From Mariannaea sp. PMI_226 (taxonomy: Eukaryota; Ascomycota; Sordariomycetes; Hypocreales; Nectriaceae): a stretch of 64,000 nucleotides of DNA. Positions 36,530-45,591 of the stretch are shown here, one piece after another. The notes below the pieces were generated by a model. The model did not search any database. It had not been told where the DNA came from and saw nothing but the letters and a program-made list of their open reading frames with translations. Position numbers and translations under genes: made by a program. Position 1 is the stretch's first letter, and each line of letters opens with the position of its first letter. Location of the stretch: the NCBI GenBank assembly GCA_024336345.1, contig JANFOG010000004.1:3038001-3102000 (forward strand), read 5' to 3'.

Positions 36530-38462
36530 TATATACTCCCCCTCTAGGACGTGTTTTTCAATCTTGGGCCTCGGGACAGTATTGTCTGACTCGGTTTTTT
36601 CTCTTAGTAATTTGATCGCGACTTTGACTTGTTGACGGTGGGCTTTTACGTGCGATCGACTCTCCGACTTTGTTTTTCCTTGGACTCGATTCTCCTGCCT
36701 CATCGTTAGCTGTCATGCCTAAGGGGGTTTCTGTTGGTATGGTTTTTCTGATGCGATGATACCCGCCCTTGACATTGACTTGGGATCATGGTTTATACGT
36801 TTCATCGCAGCTCTGGATTTCAATACGGCACCACGCACACTCCATTTCCTTGGTCTGAATCATGATTGGCGTTGGAGATCTTCGGCCCCGGTGGATTGTC
36901 ATCAGTTCAAATTCATTCAAGCTATCTGCTTCTTATTTGTTTACTTTCGTCATTTGCTGCGTCCAGTTGCCGCTTCTGACGTTTCAATCTTGACGTGTGA
37001 AATTCCTTATGTCTCTTGTCTTCTTTCGTCTACCTCTTTTTTTTTCTTCTCGTAGTCCTAGTTTTCTTGATACTACTTCCGTTCTGTTTCCCATACGGCA
37101 ATCAATTCCTCTCTTTCCCTCCCTTTCCTTTCGAAATTTTGTTGGTCTCATTCTTTTCTACTACATGTACCGCATTGTATCATGCTGTCATAGCTAAAGC
37201 TAGCACCAGTCAAGAAAGGGAGATGGGCATCAGGGCTTGTTCTGGAGGACTTCGTTGGCAAAGACAAAAAGAAAAAAGCACGCATGGACGGATTTGGGTT
37301 TAACACTGTCTGGGTGCATGGGATAACGTTTTTCAGTGCTTGGTACCTAGGTTACGGGGATTCCAAAAGTCATAACGAAGCTTACGCATGCATTGCTGTT
37401 TTTCTTCGGTTGATGGAGTGTTCACAGGGAGTTGGAGGTGGTAGGGAGTATTCGGGGGGGCTGTGTGTAAGGAGTTAATAAAATCCGTTTCCGCTGACAA
37501 TTTCTTTTTCTCCTTTCTTTACCGATGATGATGAGAGATTCCACGTTTGTTTCACAGAGTGATTTGATGTGTGTAGACTCTACTATCGACAGGCTAATGG
37601 GGGCATTCGCCAAATGTGGGTTGCAAAAAGCCCGGCAATGTGTGCCTATTTGTTGTTGAGATTGCATCATGTTCACTCTCAGACAACCAGCGCATGATCC
37701 GATGCTACAGAACCTACATACATAGCGGAGGTTTCCAATTTTAACCATCGACCACAGAAATATCTCTCGCAGTAAGAAATGTCAAGAGCAAAAACTTGGC
37801 TCAGAATCCCTGCTTTACACTGGAGTAGCAGCTATTCATGCAGCTATAGAGAGGAAATTGCAGTTTTGGGCCTTTCCACCGTTATAAATTACAATCCTTA
37901 AGGATTATTCTATACACATGCTTCAGCTGGGGTGAAACCTGGCCAAGACTATCTCGAACAGATTTGAATCATAATGACAGCTCACCTGAGCAGATTGACG
38001 GTAATGTGTTATATAATCTACTTTTTTATTCCAATACATATAAGTTCCCCATACTTGACATGGTTTCGGCTGCTCCAATTGTATCGGGATGGAAGTTCAC
38101 GATCTCGTATCAAAGTCGAGACTCTGTGGCCTCATCATGTTTGGTCGTTTTCAAGGAAGTAGGCTTTGGTTGGCGTTCATGGATACCATTGGAAATGTGA
38201 TAATGTAAACCACATTCATTCTTTCTCAGTCGGGGTTTTCTCTTGGACTGGTCCACCTGAACACATCCGGTCGAGTACACATCCTGCGAGGAACTCACCT
38301 CCTTACACGAGACTTGAGCTATAGCTAGATTAACCTCCCTAGACTGAAAACTCCCTAGACTGGGAGGGCAAGAAGAAAGCATTGAACTGGCAAGCCAAAG
38401 AAGAAGGACTACATTCTATTTTAAGTACTCATTAACATCGTAAAACTATCAACAACCTTTTC
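36530..38462. other. RRM-gene 3' region and downstream gap
   Basis: No gene seen. T-rich 3' untranslated DNA follows the stop codon. A TACCTAGGT word lies at 37344, and the direct repeat CTCCCTAGACTG occurs twice at 38335-38346 and 38351-38362, just downstream of the RpiB-type gene. Confidence 0.55.
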
Positions 38463-39054
38463 CTAAGCAGTGATTTCATTCTCAAGTTTCGAGATCTCTT
38501 GTACCTTCGCGGCACTCGCGCTCTGGTGATCAAACTGGTATCCAAGCCACTCCTTGACAAGTCTTCTCGCCAGCTCCAGCCCGATAACACGCTCTCCCAT
38601 GCAAAGGACCTGGGCGTTGTTGCTCAGGACGGCACGCTCGACGGAGAAGCTGTCGTGGGCGGTGACAGCTCGCACACCCTTGACCTTGTTGGCGGCAATG
38701 GCCACACCGAGACCCGTTCCGCAGATCAACAGGGCGCGGTCTACGGTGCCATCAGCGACGAGCTTAGCTGCTGCCGCGGCGCGGTGAGGGTAGGCTGTCT
38801 TATCATCTCGTCCGTAGCTGCCGACGTCTTCGACAAACACGACGCGGGGATCTTTCTCGAAATCGGCCTTGATGGCGTCCTTGTAACCGACACCGGCATC
38901 CTATATAGACGAAGAGAGAGTTAGTGGCTGGCAAGCATGCTACTGGTTTGTTGAGGGACGATGATGTGTAGAGATTGATGAAATATTAAAAAAAAAAAAA
39001 AACTGGACTTACATCGCAGCCGATGGCAATCTTCCACTGTGGTGAACTGGCCAT
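38463..39054 (-). CDS. RpiB/LacAB-family sugar-phosphate isomerase
   Basis: A small aldose-ketose isomerase of the ribose-5-phosphate isomerase B family. Two minus-strand exons (39054-39013, 38900-38463) give 159 aa, normal for the family. The first 14 residues end IGCD and the second exon continues DAGVGYKD, restoring the N-terminal phosphate/active-site loop across the intron. The catalytic Cys of the E. coli type is present in [15 protein letters not shown] (Cys74), with the downstream [10 protein letters not shown] and CMGERVIG blocks. Filamentous fungi normally make ribose 5-phosphate isomerase of the unrelated RpiA type, so this protein is probably catabolic. It is divergent from the DhaK-type kinase 679 bases away and near a TIM paralogue; together this suggests D-erythrulose-4-phosphate isomerase (EryI/DerI/EYI2 role). 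That substrate is inference. Confidence 0.9.
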
Positions 39055-39733
39055 ATTGTATCTGGTGTGATTTTGTATTTTTTTTTTTTTTCTCTTTTGG
39101 GAAGCAAGATGCTTTGTTGTAAGAGGTTGTGATTTGGCTGTGTATACTTTGGGGCGAAGCTATCGAGACGGAAGAATATAGGACAACGTCGTATTGATAA
39201 CTACCGAGAGAATGGAATCGGTTAAACCAAACCAGAAGAGCAATTAATAAGAAGACCAAAAAGGAGAAAGAGCAGAAAATCATCCGGAGCATTTTTAGCT
39301 GACGTCGAATGTTGACTGCTTGAACTCTTACCGCATCTCGGGGCTTGTTGCTTGGTCACACGGGCCAATTGCTGCTCGGCTCGGCCACGTCCGTTTACGG
39401 CACTCCGGGCTTGTTAGTCGCCTCCAAACACCACCCCCTCCACCTTTCCCCCTCCAACGCCCCCCGGATCTGCCCCTTCTAGGAAGCCGGCATCTTGGAC
39501 GAAGGGAACGGTGCCATTGAAAGTCGATTTTGAGGAAATAGATATGCCGATGAATTGGGGAAATGCGGGCGGATTGCCCATGCGGTGCCGAGTTCGAGAA
39601 GGAGAGTGGTCATCTCACGCCGAGTTGATAAGACAGAGTGTCGCAGCAGCTGTTGAAGACGAGACTTGCATTCAGATCTCTCTTCATTCTCGCTTCCTTG
39701 TTTCGTTTTGTATATTGATTAATACCAGAAATC
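39055..39733. promoter_or_regulatory. Divergent promoter of isomerase and kinase genes
   Basis: The 679 bases between the two start codons must hold both promoters. The kinase-proximal part is rich in C tracts (39420-39480) and holds several CGG/CCG triplets of the kind bound by Zn2Cys6 regulators, including CCGGATCT at 39464. The isomerase-proximal part has long A/T runs. Co-regulation is inferred from the arrangement. Confidence 0.55.
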
Positions 39734-41530
39734 ATGTCGAAGCGCCATCTTTTCGAGTCCCCTGATGGACTTGTGAACAAATCTCTCCGTGGCCTCATTG
39801 CCTACAATCCGTCGCTGAGCCTTGATGAGGCCAACCGAGTCGTCTCCAACAAGGCCTACGATCGCTCCAAGGTCAGCATCATCAGTGGTGGTGGCTCAGG
39901 CCATGAGCCTGCCTGGACTGGCTATGTTGGCAACAACATGCTCACGGCCTCCGTCGCTGGTGACATCTTTGCCAGCCCTAGCACAAAACAGATTCTTTCG
40001 GCCATTGAGGGTGTCCCTTCAGATGAGGGAACCATCCTGGTTGTCACCAACTACACGGGCGATTGCCTGCACTTCGGACTCGCAAATGAAAAGGCCATTG
40101 CCAAGGGACACAAGAGTCGAATGATTATTTGCGGTGACGATGTCTCGGTTGGCAACAAGGGCAGTCTCGTCGGCCGCCGTGGTCTGGCTGGCCAGATTGG
40201 CGTGCTCAAGGTCATGGGTGGTGCGGCGGGTGCCGGGGGTTCTCTTGACAACGTGTACGACCTTGGTGTGGCAGTCTCGGAGCAGATTGTCTCCATCGCC
40301 GCAACCCTCGATCATTGCCACGTCCCCGGCCGCACAGAGCATGCCATGCTTGCACCCAACGAGGTCGAAATCGGCACTGGCCCCCACAACGAGCCGGGTT
40401 ACAAGAAGCTCTCGCCTCCACCATCGCCCCAGGAGCTGGTGAACCAGATCCTGAAGTACTGTCTGGATGAGACTGACCCATCTCGCGGCTTCGTCCACTT
40501 CGAGCCTAACGACGAGACCATGTTGCTAGTCAGCAACTTTGGTGGCATGTCGTATCTGGAGATGGGAGCCCTTGTTGATGAGCTCCTGGAGCAGCTGGAG
40601 AGCGATTGGAAGATTTCGCCCTGCAGAGTGTACAGTGGCTTCCTGGAGACCTCGCTGAACGCGCCGGCCTTTTCCGTATCCATTGTCAACATCACCCAGG
40701 CGGCCAAGAACTGTGACTACTCGGTCCAGCAAATCAAGGAATTCATGGACATGCGAACCGACACACACTGGGAGTCCATGGCGGGCTCGCAGTCCAGCCG
40801 TAACCAGAAGCCCCGCAAGGAGCAATTCGTGCAGGCCCAGGGCGGGGATGCAGCCCACAAGGAGAAGACGACGTCGTCCAGGGATCTGGTCATCGATGCC
40901 CAGCTGCTAGACTCTTCGATCCGCACGGCCTGCGAGGCCCTGGTCGATGTGGAGCCGGATCTGACGAGGTGGGATACCGTAATGGGAGATGGTGACTGTG
41001 GAGAAACGGTCAAGACGGGAGCCACGCTGCTCCTCGCAGCTCTGGATGACGACAAAGTGGCGACCGCGGGGTCTGTTGGCACCGTGCTCGCTGCCCTGGA
41101 GGAGATTGTAGAGAGCAAGATGGGAGGAACTCTGGGTGGCATCCTAGGAATCCTGTTTGTGTCCCTACGAACTGCTCTGGAGAGCAACTACGAGCTGGCC
41201 GCGAAGGAGGGCCACGTCAAGCTCTGGGCCGAGGCGCTCGCGACGGCGCTGGGCAACCTCAGAAGATACACGCCAGCCAAGGTGGGCGACCGCACGGTGA
41301 TGGACACCCTGATCCCGTTCGCGGAGGCCCTTCAAAGCGGCAGCTTTGATACTGCTGTCGAGGCTGCTACAAAGGGCGCTGAGGCTACCAAGACGATGAA
41401 GCCAAGGCTTGGTCGAGCTACGTACGTGGGGGTTGGTGACGGCAAGGAGATGCCTCCTGATCCTGGTGCTTGGGCGGCCATGGTTGCCGTTGTTGGGTTG
41501 AGGGATGGTATTCGAAGATTGACGAATTAA
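39734..41530 (+). CDS. DhaK-DhaL dihydroxyacetone/erythrulose-type kinase
   Basis: An ATP-dependent ketose kinase with fused DhaK and DhaL domains, single exon, 598 aa, the usual eukaryotic length. The DhaK part (about 1-345) has GGGSGHEPAWTGYVG and the covalent substrate-binding His218 in EIGTGPHNEPG. A hydrophilic linker (about 350-385) leads to DhaL, with nucleotide/Mg motif GDGDCGETVKTGA (418-430) and SKMGGTLGGILG. Known members phosphorylate dihydroxyacetone; closely related clades phosphorylate L-erythrulose (Mycobacterium LerK, Yarrowia EYK1). The neighbours, an RpiB-type and a TIM-type isomerase, favour erythrulose but do not prove it. A plain glycerol-pathway dihydroxyacetone kinase remains possible. 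Likely cytosolic; start context is clear and no other ATG lies upstream in frame. Confidence 0.92.
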   Translation: MSKRHLFESPDGLVNKSLRGLIAYNPSLSLDEANRVVSNKAYDRSKVSIISGGGSGHEPAWTGYVGNNMLTASVAGDIFASPSTKQILSAIEGVPSDEGTILVVTNYTGDCLHFGLANEKAIAKGHKSRMIICGDDVSVGNKGSLVGRRGLAGQIGVLKVMGGAAGAGGSLDNVYDLGVAVSEQIVSIAATLDHCHVPGRTEHAMLAPNEVEIGTGPHNEPGYKKLSPPPSPQELVNQILKYCLDETDPSRGFVHFEPNDETMLLVSNFGGMSYLEMGALVDELLEQLESDWKISPCRVYSGFLETSLNAPAFSVSIVNITQAAKNCDYSVQQIKEFMDMRTDTHWESMAGSQSSRNQKPRKEQFVQAQGGDAAHKEKTTSSRDLVIDAQLLDSSIRTACEALVDVEPDLTRWDTVMGDGDCGETVKTGATLLLAALDDDKVATAGSVGTVLAALEEIVESKMGGTLGGILGILFVSLRTALESNYELAAKEGHVKLWAEALATALGNLRRYTPAKVGDRTVMDTLIPFAEALQSGSFDTAVEAATKGAEATKTMKPRLGRATYVGVGDGKEMPPDPGAWAAMVAVVGLRDGIRRLTN

Positions 41531-42718
41531 TTGAGAAAACGAATAAGATGAACCAAAGAGAAAAAAAAATGAAAATGTTTATGAGTTATTATCTAATAGG
41601 TTACCGGTTATATTTTGAACAATTTTTCTATTATCCTGTTGTTTCTAGTATTCAATGCCATGATATGGTGATGTTTGTGCTTTCAATCCTGGCTGTGTGT
41701 GGTAACTTACACGCTGATTATTAGGGCGCTTCCAGGCTCCTCCAGTTACTCACTGCGTGATACTAGCTTAATTACCAACCATAATAATTCCTTATGTCCT
41801 TATGCATCCCCAGCATCCTGAATTCCATGTCACTACTAGGCAGTCGAGACTTCCCATGCATCTAGGTATTTCTATACGCGCGAGGTAATCAATGCTTCCT
41901 TCACGCCGTTGTTTACTTCGACCTTACTCTCGCATCAGACGCCGGGTCCATATGGCTCCTCGTGTGTGTTGAACCAACTAACTCCTCTGCGCCTGTATAC
42001 ATACGTACGACAGACACCTTACCCTCACCAAACATCGATCACATTCATAATTCTCCCAGGCGTTTTCTCGTTTCCCAAAGGATGGATGGATCTGGTGTGC
42101 CTGGGGACTGGAAGTAGTGGACCATGGTGGGGAGGCCGTTGCGGGTTACCCATGGGGATTAACATCACCACGTACTTCAATGGCGCGGGATTGGGGAATG
42201 GAATTGGACTATCCGGGGCTGGGAATTCCATGAGTGGGATTTCAAGCCTCTCTTACACCCAAAAGTCACTCATGCGACCCGGTCGTGCCTATTTGGAAAA
42301 AATAGCGGGTGTACACACGACACTAGGGCCTCAACCTACATCCGAAGCGAGACGCTACAGCTTCCCGCCTCGTGTGACTAGAGCATTGCCGAACAGGGAT
42401 TCCGGTACTTTGCTGGGTCTCTAGCGCTTGAGAAGATGTCTAGACACACTTGGTCATCAACCTGATAAAAGACATCCGGCTTACGGAGTATTAGCAGAGC
42501 TTGATCTTATTCAGTTCTTTGAGCTTCATCATTGCCCACACGGCACACTGCAAGGAGGCGCTATCGTTCCGGTGGCGAAATTAAAGAGAACCATTGGAAG
42601 GGAGCATCCATCAACTACTACGGTGGTATTAAGTTGGACTCGATTGAAGAAATGGAGGTGATTGCCAACGACTTTCTCAAAGCGGTAATCAACTTGGGAT
42701 GAAGCGCAGCGGCACAAG

Positions 42719-42748
42719 TGTCCCTTGTTGTCCCTTGTTGTCCCTTGG
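42719..42748. repeat. Tandem 10-mer TCCCTTGTTG, nearly three copies
   Basis: Two exact TCCCTTGTTG units followed by a partial third in intergenic DNA. Confidence 0.85.
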
Positions 42749-43113
42749 ATTCTGCTCCAGTCAGCCCCTACGACCTGACATAAAAAGAGTAATCTGAAGC
42801 GCCTATGTCCATGGTCCATGAGGATTGGAAGCCAAAAATATCTGGGTCGCCCAAATGCGGTATAAGTAACCACTCCATACCAGCGAGTCGGGTGTATTAG
42901 TTTTGGGACTTTTACATCAATATCAACAGCACGGCAAAGGTCGATGCAGCAAATGAACAAATCCATGGAACAGATCGAGATGTGCACCAAGCCCTTTCAT
43001 GTCACGTTGTCCCCCTCTGTATAATTACAGGCCGTACAAGGTAAAGCTATTGCTGGTTGAAGTCCAAGATCGTCGCGATGCATTTTTGCAAGCCGACTGG
43101 CGGCCCCTCTCTT

Positions 43114-43139
43114 CCGGATTTCCTATTTCGGAAGTCCGG
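43114..43139. promoter_or_regulatory. Imperfect inverted repeat upstream of TIM-like gene
   Basis: CCGGATTTCC (43114-43123) faces GGAAGTCCGG (43130-43139), matching at nine of ten positions around a six-base spacer. It lies about 350 bases before the ATG and carries CGG/CCG triplets, so it could be a dimeric zinc-cluster binding site. CCGGATCT in the kinase/isomerase promoter shares the core. The role is inference. Confidence 0.35.
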
Positions 43140-43490
43140 GCGGAGAGGCTGCAGCACGCACAGGGGGATACCGGAAACAGTCTGTTGTGTTCAGAGACCC
43201 AACTCTTAATTGATCCCCTAATAACAGCAATTCTTGGATTGAAGAGGCGCTAGAGCGACTCTGACTGCAGATTAACGTGTTCCAGCTCCGAGTTTCGCGC
43301 ATTTGCTGGCCATCTCCAGTTCTAATTGGGCTGTAGGCTGCAGTGTCGAGTCAGTCTCTCGTATCTGACCTGTTGAGCAGCCCAAGACTTGCAGGATTGT
43401 CTGACGATTTCTTCATTGAGCCAAGAAATCCTGGGAAATACCTCCAAATTACCATATCCTTTGTCAAATTCTTTCAGAACTCTGGTATCC

Positions 43491-44264
43491 ATGGCTTCAC
43501 CACGCCACCCCGAGCGCCGCCTTGTCGGTGTCTCAACCAAGATGTACTTCTCAGCATCACGTACCGGCCAATACGTCGATCAACTCCTCCAGCTCTTGTC
43601 AGATTCGGATAATTCCCAATTGGACAACATTGATGTCTTCGTTATCCCAGACCATGTTACCCTCACGTCGGTCATCGACAAGGTCAAGGGCAAGAAACTC
43701 TGGTGCGGCGCTCAGGATACCTTCTACGAGGACGCCGGCGCGTATACTGGAGAGGTATCACCCGCCGTCCTCTCTGAGGTCGGCTGCAAGCTCGTTGAGG
43801 TTGGTCATGCTGAGAGAAGACGCATGTTTGGAGAAACAGATGAGATTACCGCCAAGAAGGCTGCGGCGACCGCGAGAAATGGGATGGTGCCGCTGGTCTG
43901 CATCGGTGAGAAAACAAGAGGCGAAACCTCCATCGCGGCAGTAGACCAGTGCCGCAGCCAGATTGAGGCTGTCTTGTCGGAAGTGGCAGACGATGCCGAT
44001 GTTATCCTAGCTTACGAGCCTGTCTGGGCCATTGGCGCTGCCCAGCCGGCGGATGTAGGCTATGTTGTTGAGGTTACTTCCGCCATTCGACAGCTTGAGT
44101 GCATCCAGAAGCGCCGGGGTTCCACCAGGATCTTGTATGGTGGAAGTGCTGGGCCTGGTCTATTTGAGAAACTAAAGGATGGTGTAGATGGCCTATTCTT
44201 GGGTAGATTTGCTCATGATCCGGCGCAGTTTTATAAGACGATCCAGGAGGTGGCGAGCGCATGA
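43491..44264 (+). CDS. TIM-family isomerase, probably L-erythrulose-1-P type
   Basis: A triosephosphate-isomerase-fold enzyme, single exon, 257 aa. I start at the ATG giving MASPRHPERR, because the in-frame extension to 43389 is unconserved. Catalytic residues of TIM are present: Lys17 (STKMYF), His106 (VGHAERR) and Glu176 (AYEPVWAIG), plus phosphate loop LYGGSAGPG. The usual Asn two residues before the Lys (NWKMN in true TIM) is Ser15, and GAQN reads GAQD. A housekeeping TPI keeps that Asn, so this is a paralogue with another substrate. Bacterial EryH/LerI and Yarrowia EYI1 are TIM-like enzymes converting L-erythrulose 1-phosphate to D-erythrulose 4-phosphate. With the adjacent DhaK-type kinase and RpiB-type isomerase, that role fits best. 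Confidence 0.9.
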   Translation: MASPRHPERRLVGVSTKMYFSASRTGQYVDQLLQLLSDSDNSQLDNIDVFVIPDHVTLTSVIDKVKGKKLWCGAQDTFYEDAGAYTGEVSPAVLSEVGCKLVEVGHAERRRMFGETDEITAKKAAATARNGMVPLVCIGEKTRGETSIAAVDQCRSQIEAVLSEVADDADVILAYEPVWAIGAAQPADVGYVVEVTSAIRQLECIQKRRGSTRILYGGSAGPGLFEKLKDGVDGLFLGRFAHDPAQFYKTIQEVASA

Positions 44265-45591
44265 AATGTACATAAATAGCTTGGAAGTGTGTATCTAGAA
44301 TACAGTCACGTCGTGACTCATGTCGGAGAGGAAGTATTTATTATGATCTCTTCATTGTCTGTATCATTTAGCTCGACTTACAAAGCGTCGTAGTAATGGT
44401 AGGAAGTCTCCCAGGATGTGGATGTCAGTGAGTGGTGTGGGCGCGCCTGAAGCCCCAGCAATAACTCCTAGTTGGTCTGTAGATACATTAAAGCCACAGA
44501 GTATCGCTAATCTCCGTCAAACATGTTGCTGGCCCAATACCTTGCATTGCCCACCCTACCCAAAGCCGTGGTATGGGGTCAGGAGGGCGATGTCAAGCGT
44601 CCAACCTCGGTTCGGCCCGCGGACATTAGCAATGTGCCTGGGTTTGGCATTAGCTGATCATTATCATGCAATATCGCAGATTGGGGAATGGTTCCTGCAC
44701 AAACTTACTCGTCAGGGGTTCGGCTTAAAGACCGTGTTGCTGTCTTGCCCAATCCAGGCCGGGATCCTGGATCTGATCGCTGACGTCCCTGCGTGGACAC
44801 CTGAGGCCGGCATAGCTTTCCCTGTCAAAGACGATGGAGATCAGTCTGCAACCGTATTCCGGTTCCCACTAAATAAAGTCTTTATCTCTTATGGAAATGG
44901 AAATGCCAGGCATTGGGTTTTTTGCACCCTGACTAGCTGCTCCAACTCGACCTCTGATCTTGTCGGTCGAGGGTCGGATCTCTTTAGCAACTTGAGACGG
45001 CTTGGCTTGTCATGGTTGTACGCTTGGTTTTATGGGTTGTGATTCGATTTTGCTGATAGACCTCCTAGATCATTGCATTGCAAGAGCTCCGGCTTCACAT
45101 TCTTCAATGGCCCTTGATCACAGGATCAGGTACGATCATGTATTCCCTTCGTGTAGAAGAATACAGTATGGTATGAAATACTACAAAGGAGTTTATAATA
45201 ATCACTCTATCTCAGTATACTGTAAGAATATTCTTAAATACCGATGTGTAGCGGAATTATGGCGCGTTATGCTATGAGTAGTTGATCTTGCTAGCTGAAC
45301 CCCCGAGGATTGTGAAGTTGTAGGGTAGGCTTGGTCGGAAACCCACCGAACAACAAAGATGTGCTTGCTTGCCAGACAGACTGACAAAACCTACAAGAAA
45401 CAGATCGCTGAATGTTTTTCTTCGGCAAGCAGTGAAGCAATTTCCCAGGTTTCCAAAGTTATATTACAATCTAACTACAATTTTGGCGAGATTTAAGAGC
45501 ATGCTATGGTGTCTCACTTTGTACGTGCGAGACTCGCCATGTGGCACGGCCTTTTTGGTACAGCCCTCAGGTCGTGGGCCTGCCTTCATCA
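44265..45591. other. Convergent 3' region, TIM-like gene and FAD oxidase
   Basis: No supported gene. A 208-aa plus-strand frame (44416-45042) has no recognisable family and an odd composition, so I do not call it. Confidence 0.5.

Larger units (their letters stand above)
41531..43490. other. Gap between kinase and TIM-like genes
   Basis: Almost 2 kb without a supported gene. Plus- and minus-strand frames of 171 and 153 aa have no recognisable family. It contains a tandem 10-mer at 42719-42748, a TACGGAGTA word at 42482 and an inverted repeat at 43114-43139 in what should be the TIM-like promoter. Confidence 0.5.

Noticed and set aside
40019..41187. Minus-strand frames of 156-159 aa opposite the DhaK-DhaL kinase
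   Set aside because: Both are antisense to strongly conserved kinase sequence and show no family of their own.
41909..42424. 171-aa plus-strand frame between kinase and TIM-like genes
   Set aside because: Low-information sequence with a Gly-rich patch; no family and no sensible promoter.
43389..43490. N-terminal extension of the TIM-like protein by 34 residues
   Set aside because: The extension is not TIM-like and the internal ATG at 43491 gives a protein of normal length.
44416..45042. 208-aa plus-strand frame after the TIM-like gene
   Set aside because: No motif and no homology I can recognise; a regulator was hoped for here, but no zinc-cluster or other DNA-binding motif is present.
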